A stretch of DNA of 11,706 nucleotides, from NCBI GenBank assembly GCA_902492825.1, contig CABUMZ010000054.1:1-11706 (forward strand), given 5' to 3'. The translations under genes and the position numbers were made by a program. Of the stretch, positions 1 through 6,536 are shown one piece after another. This DNA comes from an uncultured Collinsella sp. (GTDB lineage Bacteria > Actinomycetota > Coriobacteriia > Coriobacteriales > Coriobacteriaceae). The number at the start of each line of letters is the position of its first letter. Position 1 is the stretch's first letter. Below the pieces are notes generated by a model. The model saw only the letters and a list, made by a program, of their open reading frames with translations. It was not told where the DNA came from and made no database searches.

Positions 1-430
1 CGTCGTGCAGCGCCACCCAGGCGCCGGTGATGCTCGCTGTACGCGTGCCGCCGTCGGCCTGAATCACATCGCAGTCAACGGTGACGGTGTACTCGCCGAG
101 CGCCTTCATGTTGACGACGGTACGCAGGCTGCGGCCAATGAGGCGCTCGATCTCCATGGAGCGACCCTTGCGGTTGGCGTGCTCGCGCTTGCAGCGCTTG
201 CCGGTCGACGCCGGCAGCATGGCGTATTCCGCGGTCACCCAGCCGGCCTTGGCGCCCTTTCGCCAGCCCGGCACGCCCTCCTCGATAGTGGCGGCGCACA
301 GCACGCGCGTGTCGCCGAACTCGGCCAAACACGAGCCGTGGGCGTGCTTCATGACGCCACGAGTGAGCTTAACGGGGCGCAACTCGTTGGCGGCGCGACC
401 GTTGGCGCGGTTGACCTGCATATACTCCAT
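1..430 (-). CDS. rph: Ribonuclease PH, N-terminal 143 residues (3' end cut by window edge)
   Basis: RNase PH is a phosphate-dependent 3'-to-5' exoribonuclease that trims tRNA precursors in the cytoplasm and works as a ring of dimers. The frame reads from an ATG at 430 to the window edge without a stop. It shows the family landmarks in order: GRAANELRPV (11-20), the GDTRVLCAATIEEGVP block (39-54), WVTAEYAMLP (64-73), RSMEIERLIGRSLR (90-103), which carries the phosphate-binding region, and CDVIQADGGTRTASITGA (120-137). About 100 residues at the C-terminus are missing. An AAAGGA ribosome site at 438-443, 7 bases upstream, supports the start at 430; a second in-frame ATG lies three codons further in. 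The gene follows murI by 54 bases and is probably the last visible member of the murE-HAD-murI-rph unit. A murI-rph pair is common, often followed by rdgB, which would lie outside the window. Confidence 0.95.
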   Translation of the reverse strand, partial: MEYMQVNRANGRAANELRPVKLTRGVMKHAHGSCLAEFGDTRVLCAATIEEGVPGWRKGAKAGWVTAEYAMLPASTGKRCKREHANRKGRSMEIERLIGRSLRTVVNMKALGEYTVTVDCDVIQADGGTRTASITGAWVALHD

Positions 431-484
431 AGAAATATCCTTTCGGCAAAATATGTGGCGAAGGCTTTGGCGGCTGCCTCACAT

Positions 485-1369
485 CTATTTCAGCTCATCG
501 ATATCGATATGTTCGATGCTCTTGAGCGGCTGACCAAAGATAAAGCTACCCGCCACCGCAAACTCGGCAATGTTATCGGCCGTCGTGGCAAAACGATGCT
601 GCGGCTCGGCGGCGTCGCCCGCCAGCTGCTCGCGGCGCGTGAGGATATCGGTCAGCTCGCGCGTGGTCTCCTCGGCGGAACTTACGACGCGCACCCCAGG
701 CCCCAGCGCATGGCGGATAGGTCCCACCAACAGCGGGAAATGCGTACAGCCAAGCACCACGGTATCGATACCGTGGTCGCGCAGCGGCTCAACCGTGGCA
801 CCCACCAGCGCACGCACGGCAGGCGTATCGAAGATGTCCTCGTTCTCAAGCCACTGTTCCTGCAGGTGTGCACCCGAGGCTAGCTCGTGTTCGACAACCT
901 CGACAAAGCTCGAGGCAGGACAGCCGTATACATCGACGCCGGCATCCAGATCCTGAATGGCGCGCGTGTAGGCGCCCGAGCGAATGGTGAGGTTGGTGGC
1001 GAGCACGCCCACGCGACGCGTACGCGTGCTGTTGATTGCTGCACGGGCACCCGGCGCGATCACACCGATCACGGGAACGTCGAGCACCTGCTGGGCCAGA
1101 CGCAAGGCCGCAGCGGTCGCCGTGTTGCAGGCGATGACCATAATCTTGACGTCGTGCTTCGAAAGCCAACGACCCGCCTGCAACGCAAACGAGCGCACCT
1201 CATCCTCGGTGCGCGTGCCGTAGGGACAGCGCTTGGTGTCGCCAAAGTAGTAGACGGACTCGTGCGGCAGCGCCGTCGCGATGGCGCGCGCAACCGTCAG
1301 ACCGCCCAAACCAGAATCGAACACGCCAATCGGGCGCGTGTCGCCTGCCGGATTCTCGATATCGGACAT
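485..1369 (-). CDS. murI: Glutamate racemase
   Basis: MurI converts L-glutamate to D-glutamate, the second residue of the peptidoglycan stem peptide, without a cofactor and in the cytoplasm. The 294-residue product has the usual length. It shows FDSGLGGL (17-24) with the conserved Asp-Ser, YFGDTKRCPYG (41-51), the first catalytic cysteine in ACNTATA (Cys81) and the second in GCTHFPLL (Cys208). These two cysteines form the two-base racemase pair known for the family. The start at 1369 is preceded by GGTGAGG (1372-1378), which matches the extended anti-16S pairing, though it sits only 2 bases from the ATG. It lies 51 bases after the HAD gene and 54 bases before rph, so the three are probably cotranscribed with murE. 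I see no frameshift or missing active-site residue. Confidence 0.97.
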   Translation of the reverse strand: MSDIENPAGDTRPIGVFDSGLGGLTVARAIATALPHESVYYFGDTKRCPYGTRTEDEVRSFALQAGRWLSKHDVKIMVIACNTATAAALRLAQQVLDVPVIGVIAPGARAAINSTRTRRVGVLATNLTIRSGAYTRAIQDLDAGVDVYGCPASSFVEVVEHELASGAHLQEQWLENEDIFDTPAVRALVGATVEPLRDHGIDTVVLGCTHFPLLVGPIRHALGPGVRVVSSAEETTRELTDILTRREQLAGDAAEPQHRFATTADNIAEFAVAGSFIFGQPLKSIEHIDIDELK

Positions 1370-1420
1370 TACCTCACCAGTCTCTCTCGAAAAGACATGT
1401 CCAAGTGCGGCGACGCCGCG

Positions 1421-2332
1421 CTACGAACGCGCCGCGACCAGCAGCTCTGCCGTCGCCGCCCAACCGTCGATAATTTTGCCACGCGTAACGAAAGCGTTCT
1501 CGCAAGCAGCCAGGAACTCAGGCGCGCCGGCGCTCGTCAGGCCATTCTCGACCAGGCAGAACGTGCCCACGTGATCGGCCATGTAGAAGTCGGACTCGGA
1601 ATCGCCGAGCGCCAACGTCTCCTCGCGCTCGATCCCTAGGTGCTCGCAGAAGCGCGCAATGGCGACGCCCTTGTTGAGACCCGCGGGATTGATGTTGAAT
1701 GCGCGGCCGTCCTCGACGCGATCGAGCTCGAGCGTCGTCGGCTTGGACAGGTGAGTCAGATGGCCGTTGCACGCCCAGATCAGACCGCAGCCGGCCTCGT
1801 CCAGGATGGCCTGAACCTCATCGTCGGGCACATCGCCGCGCATGCCGACGGTGACCTCACGGTATTTGTAGCCGGTCGACATGTCGTTGTGATACTCGAT
1901 CTTGTGCGGCCAGCGGGCGAGGATCTTCTCGCACACGCCGGTCTGCTCGATCACCTGGTGCGGCGTGAGGCCGCAAGAGGAGTCGTAGGGCATGTCGCCG
2001 GTCAGATACTCCCAATCGTTGGCTTTAAGGTCGTACATGACCAGACCGCCCATCTCGCCAATGTAGGAGTTGAGGCCGAGCACGCGCGCGTCCTCGTGGA
2101 TCATGGTACGGTTGCGGCCCGAGGTGGGAACCACCTGAATACCAGCGCGAGCGAGCGCCACGACGGCCTCGACGAGTTTGGTCGAGGGGTTGCCGTCGTT
2201 GTCGCGCAGCACGCACGAGCCGGGTGCAAGCATCGTGGCATCCAGGTCGGTAAAGACGTACTTGACCTTGGCCAAGCGCTCGCGCATCTCGCCCGAAAGC
2301 TCGGCGACGGTCGGCAGGGTATTGTGGGACAT
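1421..2332 (-). CDS. HAD-superfamily phosphatase (Cof/SPP-like, subclass IIB), substrate unknown
   Basis: This is a 303-residue HAD hydrolase. Numbered from the start at 2332, motif I is FTDLDATML (nucleophile Asp29, acid/base Asp31), motif II is PTSGRNR (Ser71), motif III is the lysine in GLNKGVA (Lys221), and motif IV is ALGDSESDF (Asp244 and Asp248). The long stretch between motifs II and III has room for a type-II cap, as in the Cof, sucrose-phosphatase and mannosyl-phosphoglycerate-phosphatase families. An in-frame ATG at 2374 would add 14 residues but has no ribosome site. The ATG at 2332 has GGAG 5 bases upstream, so I prefer it. No signal peptide or membrane segment is visible, so the enzyme is probably cytoplasmic. 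It sits between murE and murI, 51 bases from murI, which suggests cotranscription but does not reveal the substrate. The fold assignment is secure; the substrate is not. Confidence 0.88.
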   Translation of the reverse strand: MSHNTLPTVAELSGEMRERLAKVKYVFTDLDATMLAPGSCVLRDNDGNPSTKLVEAVVALARAGIQVVPTSGRNRTMIHEDARVLGLNSYIGEMGGLVMYDLKANDWEYLTGDMPYDSSCGLTPHQVIEQTGVCEKILARWPHKIEYHNDMSTGYKYREVTVGMRGDVPDDEVQAILDEAGCGLIWACNGHLTHLSKPTTLELDRVEDGRAFNINPAGLNKGVAIARFCEHLGIEREETLALGDSESDFYMADHVGTFCLVENGLTSAGAPEFLAACENAFVTRGKIIDGWAATAELLVAARS

Positions 2333-2337
2333 GGTTA

Positions 2338-2341
2338 CTCC
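2338..2341 (-). promoter_or_regulatory. Ribosome binding site that sets the HAD gene start
   Basis: GGAG on the minus strand lies 5 bases before the ATG at 2332. The alternative upstream ATG at 2374 has no purine-rich site before it. This decides the start in favour of 2332. Confidence 0.7.
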
Positions 2342-2397
2342 GTTTACGTAGAAGGGTTTGGACTTGGACGGCATGTTTTGATTGAGGGAACACGCTT

Positions 2398-2430
2398 ATG
2401 GCGACAGCGCACTCAGGGCGCCGCCGCCAT
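2398..2430 (-). other. Imperfect stem-loop just after murE
   Basis: ATGGCG (2398-2403) pairs with CGCCAT (2425-2430). After a 3-by-3 internal loop, GCGC (2407-2410) pairs with GCGC (2418-2421), closing a 7-base loop. It lies 10 bases past the murE stop, in the 107-base spacer before the HAD gene. No T run follows on the minus strand, so it is not a standard terminator. It may stabilise or mark the murE 3' end, or be chance pairing in GC-rich DNA. Confidence 0.35.
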
Positions 2431-2439
2431 CATGGTTCA

Positions 2440-4002
2440 TTAGTCAAACTGGGCAACATCGATCAGGCGATTGGCCAGCGAAAGGTCGCTCTCGATGGGC
2501 ACGAACTCGTCGCCCACGTGCATGAGCTCCTCGTCACCCTTTGCCAGCAGCAAGACAATGGTGGGAGCATCGGGGTTGACGTACTCCTCGCGCGCCGCCT
2601 TGAACGCCGCATGCACAGCGGCTTCGCGATCGAGGATGATCTTGTTCGGCGTATCGTCGGGAACATGTTCGGCAAGCTCGCGACAGACCTTCATCGGGTC
2701 CTCGTGAGCCGGGTCCTCATTGGCAAAGATCATCAGGTCGGAATACGGTGCGGCCTCGCGCGGAAGCTGCTCGCGGCGCTCCTGCGCCTTGCCGCCGGCA
2801 GCGCCAAACACCGCAATGACCGGACTAGCGGGAAACGCGCGCTTGACCGACGAGAAAAGCGAGCGGAACGAAAGCTGGTTGTGCGCGTAGTCGACGACAC
2901 AAATCACGCGGCCGTCCTTCGACTCCACGACCTCCATACGGCCCGGCACACGCAGTTTTGAGAGGCCCTTCTTGATAGCCTCGATACCGATGCCGATCTC
3001 GCGCGCAGCGGCGATAGCGACCAGCGCGTTCTCCACGTTAAAGTCGCCCGCGATACCCAGCAGGACCTTCTCCCCCGCCTCGGACTCGTCGGCGCTCATG
3101 CCGTGCAAGTTGAACTCGATGTTAAAGCCGAGCATGCGGACATCGCTCGCCCACAGGCTTGCCTCGGGATGCTCGACGCCAACGGTCACCAAGCGCTCGG
3201 CCGTCGACGCTGCCTCTAGCACACGGTCAACCTCTTCGGTGCCTAGATTCACCACGGCGGTCTTTGCCTGGTCAAAGATCCTGAGTTTGCTCTCAAAATA
3301 ATCCTCAAACGTGGGGTGTTCGATCGGCGAGATGTGGTCGCGGCCGATGTTGAGGAAGCACGCCACGTCAAACGGCAGATTCTCGACGCGTTGGTACTTG
3401 AGCGCCTGGCTCGAAACCTCCATGACCATGGACTGGCGACCGGACGTGCGGCAGTTGGCGATATGGCGCCAGACCTCGGGGGCCTCGGGCGTAGTATTGG
3501 TGCTCTCGTAGCACTCGATGCCATCGTCGGTACTCACCGAGCCGATCATGCCGCAGGACTCGCCCGCCGCTTTGATAATCGACTGGAGCATAAAAGCGGC
3601 CGTGGTCTTTCCCTTGGTACCGGTGATACCCACGATCTTGACGTCGTGGTCGGGACGGTCGTAGACCTCCGGCGGCAACAGGGCCATGGCCGTGCGAACG
3701 CTATCAACAACCAGCATCGCAGCACCGCTCTCCTGCGCCAGCGGCTCCAGAGACTCGACCAGTGACTCCTCGCACACAAATGCGACGGCGCCCGCATCGA
3801 GCGCCATGCTCAAAAACGCGGGCTTAAAGGCAGCACCTTTGCAGAAGAACACGTCACCTGCCGAGACCGCGCGCGAATCAAACGAGCAGCCGGTCACGGC
3901 ACGCTCGTCAACCTGCTCTGATGCGCGCAGCTCGCCGCACACATCGAGAAGCTTGGCAAGCGTATCGACCGTGGTCACGGTCGCGGAATCCGAATGGTGC
4001 AT
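2440..4002 (-). CDS. murE: MurE-type UDP-MurNAc-tripeptide synthetase, probably not diaminopimelate-specific
   Basis: MurE is an ATP-dependent cytoplasmic ligase that adds the third, diamino residue to UDP-MurNAc-L-Ala-D-Glu. The 520-residue protein has the Mur-ligase order: N-terminal UDP-binding domain (about 1-120), P-loop GITGTKGKTT (125-134), TNTTPEAP (168-175), EVSSQAL (195-201; the usual form is EVSSHAL), NIGRDHIS (218-225), PGRMEVV (353-359), DYAHN (371-375) and a C-terminal domain. Where diaminopimelate-adding enzymes have DNPR, this one reads EDPA (429-432), followed by HEDP. Lys-adding enzymes such as that of Staphylococcus also lack the Arg, so L-Lys or L-Orn is more likely than diaminopimelate; this is inference. 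The start has AAAGG 6 bases upstream. The gene opens a unit with the HAD gene, murI and rph, after the asnB terminator. Confidence 0.94.
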   Translation of the reverse strand: MHHSDSATVTTVDTLAKLLDVCGELRASEQVDERAVTGCSFDSRAVSAGDVFFCKGAAFKPAFLSMALDAGAVAFVCEESLVESLEPLAQESGAAMLVVDSVRTAMALLPPEVYDRPDHDVKIVGITGTKGKTTAAFMLQSIIKAAGESCGMIGSVSTDDGIECYESTNTTPEAPEVWRHIANCRTSGRQSMVMEVSSQALKYQRVENLPFDVACFLNIGRDHISPIEHPTFEDYFESKLRIFDQAKTAVVNLGTEEVDRVLEAASTAERLVTVGVEHPEASLWASDVRMLGFNIEFNLHGMSADESEAGEKVLLGIAGDFNVENALVAIAAAREIGIGIEAIKKGLSKLRVPGRMEVVESKDGRVICVVDYAHNQLSFRSLFSSVKRAFPASPVIAVFGAAGGKAQERREQLPREAAPYSDLMIFANEDPAHEDPMKVCRELAEHVPDDTPNKIILDREAAVHAAFKAAREEYVNPDAPTIVLLLAKGDEELMHVGDEFVPIESDLSLANRLIDVAQFD

Positions 4003-4037
4003 CTTTCACCTTTCTCAGCCATTTGGCAGGGACGGTT

Positions 4038-4066
4038 TTTATAGTAACTGAAACGCACCCACGCAA
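4038..4066 (-). promoter_or_regulatory. Candidate promoter for murE
   Basis: On the minus strand TATAAA (4038-4043) could be the -10 box, with TTGCGT (4061-4066) as a weak -35 box exactly 17 bases upstream. It overlaps the T tract of the asnB terminator and leaves a short leader before the murE ATG at 4002. A promoter is expected here because the terminator separates murE from asnB. The -35 match is only partial. Confidence 0.42.
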
Positions 4067-4089
4067 AAACGGCTCCCGGAGGAGCCGTT
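4065..4089 (-). terminator. Intrinsic terminator of asnB
   Basis: A perfect 9-base stem, AACGGCTCC (4068-4076) with GGAGCCGTT (4081-4089), closes a 4-base loop. On the minus strand it is followed by a run of five T (4065-4069, partly within the stem). It begins 26 bases past the asnB stop and should separate asnB from the mur unit. Confidence 0.88.
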
Positions 4090-4114
4090 ACGCGCAGGCG
4101 TTCGTAAGCCGAGG

Positions 4115-5995
4115 CTAGGCAGCCTGAACAGAAGGCTGGCCCTCGTCGATAAAGAAGCGCTTGTACCACACTAGGAACACGAGCGGCGTATAGATCTTGC
4201 GCTGGAAATCGCCCTTGCCCGCAAAGTGCAGATCGAGCAGGTGCATGAGCTCGTCGGTATCGAAGAACTCGCTTGCCCACGGCGCGGTGAAGTACTCCTT
4301 GACATAGTCGTACCACTTTTGCTCGCGCAGCCAGTAGACAATCGGCACCGGGAAGCCCACCTTGGGACGGGTGGCCCACTCATCGGGCAGCGACTTGTTG
4401 GCAGCGTGGCGGAGTACCTGTTTGTTGCCGTTCTCGTTGATGCGGTAGCGGTCGGGAATGTGCTCGGCGAACTCCATGACTTTGCGGTCCAGGAAGGGCA
4501 CGCGCAGCTCCAGCGAGTGTGCCATGCACATCTTGTCGGCCTTGAGCAGAATGTCGCCCGGGAGCCACATGTTCATGTCCAGGTACTGCTTCTTGACCAG
4601 CTCGGGCTGATCCTTCACGCGTGCGTAAATGGGTGCTGCGAGCTCAAAGGCGCCATCGCCGGTGTTGTACTCGGGCTTGAGCACGCCGTCGACCTCGCGC
4701 TCCGGCCATACCAGAGCCTGTCCCAGGAACGACTTCTCAGGGATCTCGGCACCCTTGACCAGGAAGTTATGTCCCTTGAAGTACGGCATATGCAGCGCCA
4801 GGTTACCGAGCGCGCGACGGATGGGCAGCGGCACCATCTTTTTGTACTTGCGGACCGGGACCGTGTCCTCGTAGTAGGCGTAGCCGCCAAAGAGTTCGTC
4901 GGCGCCTTCGCCCGAAAGCACGACGGTGACGTCCTTGCGGGCCATCTCGGCCAAGAACCACAGCGGCACAGAAGACAGGTTGGACTGCGGCTCGTCCATG
5001 TGATACTGGATGTCCTCGAGCGCACCGAAGAACTCGTCGGCGGTAATCATCTTGCGGACGTTCTCGACGCCGAGCTTATCGGAAAGCTCCTTGGCGTAGT
5101 TGGTCTCGTTGAAGTTCTTGTAGTCAAAGCCCACCGAGAAGGTCTTGTCGGGCATGAGGCAAGCGGCAATATAGCTGGAGTCGACGCCGCCGGAGAGGAA
5201 CGACGCGACCTTGACGTCGGCGATGCGATGGGCCTCGACACTCTCGTGCACGACCTCGTCCAGCTCATCGACATACTCTTCGAACGGCTTCTCGACGGCA
5301 GAGTAATCGCAATCCCAGTAGCGCTCGATGTTCATCTTGCCGGTCGGGATATCGACGGTAAAGTAGTGCGCCGGCGGCAGCTTGTAGACACCCTCGAAGA
5401 AGGTCTCCTCGGTTGCCGAATACTGCAGCGTCATGTACGGACGCAGAGCCTTTTTGTTGACCGCCTTGTGGAAGTGCGGGTAGTCCAGGAAGCTCTTGAT
5501 CTCGGAACCAAAGAGCACGCCCGGAGCGCCGTCGCCTGCATCGGCCATGGGATAGTAGTAGAGCGGCTTGATGCCAAAGATGTCGCGGGCACCAAAAAGC
5601 TTGTTCTTCTTTTTGTCCCAGATGACGAAGGCGTACATACCGCGCAGGCGATCGAGAACGGCCTCGCCCCACTCCTCGTAGCCGTGCAGGAGGCTCTCGG
5701 TGTCGGCGCCGCAGTGGAACTTGTAGCCCTTGGCCTCGAGCTCGGAACGGAGTTCTTGGAAGTTGTAGATCTCGCCGTTGAAGACAATGACGACGCTACC
5801 GTCCTCGTTGGCCATGGGTTGGGCGCCAGCCTCGGTCAGGTCGAGGATCGACAGGCGGCGGAAGCCGAGGGCAACGCGGCCGTCGATAAACTGACCGCCC
5901 ATGTCGGGACCGCGATGGACGATGCGGTCCATCATCTTGGTGAGCACCTCGGATTGGTTATCCGTCCCACCGACAAAACCGACAAAACCGCACAT
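4115..5995 (-). CDS. asnB: Glutamine-dependent asparagine synthetase / AsnB-family amidotransferase
   Basis: This 626-residue protein is a class-II glutamine amidotransferase fused to an ATP-pyrophosphatase-type synthetase. The initiator Met is followed by the nucleophile Cys2 (MCGFVGFVGG). The glutaminase half shows HRGPD (27-31), RRLSILDL (46-53), FNGEIYN (72-78) and Asp98 in GADTE. The synthetase half has the SGGVDSS P-loop (268-274), SGEGADELFGGY (361-372) and LELRVPFLD (495-503), which complete the ATP and aspartate site. The usual product is L-asparagine from aspartate, ATP and glutamine. Some members of this family, such as LtsA, AsnH and AsnB1, instead amidate peptidoglycan precursors, and sequence alone does not separate these roles. 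The length is nearer the Bacillus/LtsA type (about 630) than E. coli AsnB (554). The ATG at 5995 has AGGGGA about 8 bases upstream. The gene is monocistronic: a tRNA gene diverges upstream and a terminator follows. Confidence 0.94.
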   Translation of the reverse strand: MCGFVGFVGGTDNQSEVLTKMMDRIVHRGPDMGGQFIDGRVALGFRRLSILDLTEAGAQPMANEDGSVVIVFNGEIYNFQELRSELEAKGYKFHCGADTESLLHGYEEWGEAVLDRLRGMYAFVIWDKKKNKLFGARDIFGIKPLYYYPMADAGDGAPGVLFGSEIKSFLDYPHFHKAVNKKALRPYMTLQYSATEETFFEGVYKLPPAHYFTVDIPTGKMNIERYWDCDYSAVEKPFEEYVDELDEVVHESVEAHRIADVKVASFLSGGVDSSYIAACLMPDKTFSVGFDYKNFNETNYAKELSDKLGVENVRKMITADEFFGALEDIQYHMDEPQSNLSSVPLWFLAEMARKDVTVVLSGEGADELFGGYAYYEDTVPVRKYKKMVPLPIRRALGNLALHMPYFKGHNFLVKGAEIPEKSFLGQALVWPEREVDGVLKPEYNTGDGAFELAAPIYARVKDQPELVKKQYLDMNMWLPGDILLKADKMCMAHSLELRVPFLDRKVMEFAEHIPDRYRINENGNKQVLRHAANKSLPDEWATRPKVGFPVPIVYWLREQKWYDYVKEYFTAPWASEFFDTDELMHLLDLHFAGKGDFQRKIYTPLVFLVWYKRFFIDEGQPSVQAA

Positions 5996-6046
5996 ATACT
6001 ATCCCCTCTGCTGTTGCTGGGCATCAAATCGAATCAGTAGCTTTTG

Positions 6047-6052
6047 AGTATA
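6047..6052 (-). promoter_or_regulatory. Candidate -10 box for asnB
   Basis: TATACT on the minus strand lies about 50 bases before the asnB ATG, a plausible distance for a leader. I find no convincing -35 box at 16-18 bases, so this is a weak call. The rest of 6016-6160, between asnB and the tRNA promoter, shows no gene or clear repeat. Confidence 0.3.
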
Positions 6053-6163
6053 CCCGAGGGCGTAAAGAGGGGCGGAATGTTCAGGCAATCTCAACTGAAT
6101 CAGCTCCGCTGTGACACGCGCGAGTTACCTTTAATGGATATGAGGTGAATGAGGCGATTGTTT

Positions 6164-6172
6164 TGCTATACT
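6164..6172 (+). promoter_or_regulatory. Extended -10 promoter of tRNA-Val
   Basis: TGCTATACT combines a TG extension (6164-6165) with a TATACT -10 box (6167-6172), 10 bases before the mature tRNA 5' end at 6183. No good -35 box lies at the expected distance (6144-6149), which the TG extension could offset. The short leader is typical of tRNA genes. Confidence 0.6.
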
Positions 6173-6182
6173 CTCTCCGCAC

Positions 6183-6258
6183 GGGCGATTGGCGCAACGG
6201 TTAGCGCAGGTGCTTTACACGCACAAGGCTGGGGGTTCGAATCCCTCATCGCCCACCA
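6183..6258 (+). tRNA. tRNA-Val (anticodon UAC), CCA encoded
   Basis: The cloverleaf folds by eye. The acceptor GGGCGAT (6183-6189) pairs with ATCGCCC (6248-6254). The D stem GCGC (6192-6195) pairs with GCGC (6204-6207) around an AACGGTTA loop. The anticodon loop TTTACAC (6214-6220) carries TAC at 6216-6218. The variable loop is AGGCT, and the T stem GGGGG pairs with CCCTC around TTCGAAT. The discriminator is A, followed by an encoded CCA (6256-6258). The outermost anticodon-stem pair is a G-A mismatch (6209/6225). UAC reads valine GUN codons. It is the only plus-strand gene in the window, diverging from asnB and converging with argD. Confidence 0.96.
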
Positions 6259-6259
6259 C
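6241..6259 (+). repeat. Direct repeat copy 1: 3' end of tRNA-Val
   Basis: The last 18 bases of the tRNA gene plus one following base (19 bases, starting ATCCCTCATC) recur exactly at 6425-6443, 184 bases downstream. A duplicated tRNA 3' end is the usual signature of an integration site, but a local tandem duplication would look the same. Confidence 0.85.
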
Positions 6260-6267
6260 CGAATTGG

Positions 6268-6298
6268 AAACGGTCCTCGCAAGGGGACCGTTTTTGTT
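6268..6298 (+). terminator. Intrinsic terminator of tRNA-Val
   Basis: AAACGGTCCTC (6268-6278) pairs with GGGGACCGTTT (6283-6293), with one T-G wobble, closing a GCAA tetraloop (6279-6282). The stem is followed by TTGTTT after the T run 6291-6295. It lies 10 bases past the CCA end and is a strong terminator on the plus strand. Confidence 0.88.
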
Positions 6299-6312
6299 TG
6301 GTCCCAGCGCAT

Positions 6313-6330
6313 GGGATTCGAACCCGCCAG
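6313..6330 (+). repeat. 18-base direct repeat, copy 1, inverse of the tRNA T arm
   Basis: The repeat begins GGGATTCGAACCC (6313-6325), the exact reverse complement of the tRNA-Val T arm at 6233-6245, and continues GCCAG. The whole 18 bases recur at 6498-6515. I tried to fold a minus-strand tRNA around it, but the stems and acceptor do not fit. Confidence 0.8.
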
Positions 6331-6424
6331 GGTGCGGAGCTGAGGAAACGCGAAGCGTTTTCCAGCGCAGCACGCGAGGGCCGTAGGCCCGAAGCGAAAG
6401 CGGGCGGCGTCAGCCGCACGCGAC
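6331..6424. repeat. GC-rich run of tandem mini-hairpins
   Basis: These 94 bases contain at least three short perfect palindromes with 3-4 base loops: AAACGC-GAA-GCGTTT (6346-6360), GGGCC-GTA-GGCCC (6378-6390) and GCGGC-GTCA-GCCGC (6404-6417). There is also a possible CCCG/CGGG pairing (6388-6391 with 6401-6404) around GAAA. It occupies the place where a second tRNA body would be expected between the two repeat units. No gene or start signal is visible. It could be a structured repeat family or palindromic DNA grown by replication slippage. Confidence 0.6.
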
Positions 6425-6443
6425 ATCCCTCATCGCCCACCAC
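6425..6443 (+). repeat. Direct repeat copy 2: detached tRNA-Val 3' end
   Basis: This is an exact 19-base copy of 6241-6259, including the acceptor 3' strand and CCA, but with no tRNA body upstream. It is followed by its own terminator hairpin and by the second copy of the 18-base repeat, so the whole 3'-flank arrangement is duplicated with divergence. Confidence 0.85.
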
Positions 6444-6452
6444 TGATTTGAT

Positions 6453-6483
6453 AGGCTCCCAGCAATGGGGGCCTTTCTTTTTT
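6453..6483 (+). terminator. Second intrinsic terminator, after the detached tRNA end
   Basis: AGGCTCCC (6453-6460) pairs with GGGGGCCT (6467-6474), with one T-G wobble, around AGCAAT. It is followed by TTCTTTTTT to 6483. It is the diverged counterpart of 6268-6298 and could catch plus-strand read-through. Confidence 0.8.
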
Positions 6484-6497
6484 GGACCCATCGCAGA

Positions 6498-6515
6498 GGG
6501 ATTCGAACCCGCCAG
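6498..6515 (+). repeat. 18-base direct repeat, copy 2
   Basis: An exact copy of 6313-6330 at a spacing of 185 bases, matching the 184-base spacing of the tRNA-end repeats. The equal spacing suggests the two pairs moved as one unit. Confidence 0.8.
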
Positions 6516-6536
6516 CACGTCTGTCACAAAGGCCGT

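Noticed and set aside
2374..2374. Upstream ATG as the HAD gene start
   Set aside because: No ribosome site precedes it, whereas the ATG at 2332 has GGAG at good spacing.
4226..6040. A 604-codon open frame on the plus strand opposite asnB, and similar long frames opposite argJ (9551-10930) and argD (6809-7996)
   Set aside because: They are antisense shadows kept open by GC-rich codon use. They have no family motifs, while the minus-strand frames carry full sets of conserved residues.
6301..6330. A tRNA 3' half on the minus strand around the GGTTCGAATCCC motif
   Set aside because: The T stem has mismatches, the distance to a CCA end is off by at least one base, and no matching acceptor 5' strand is found.
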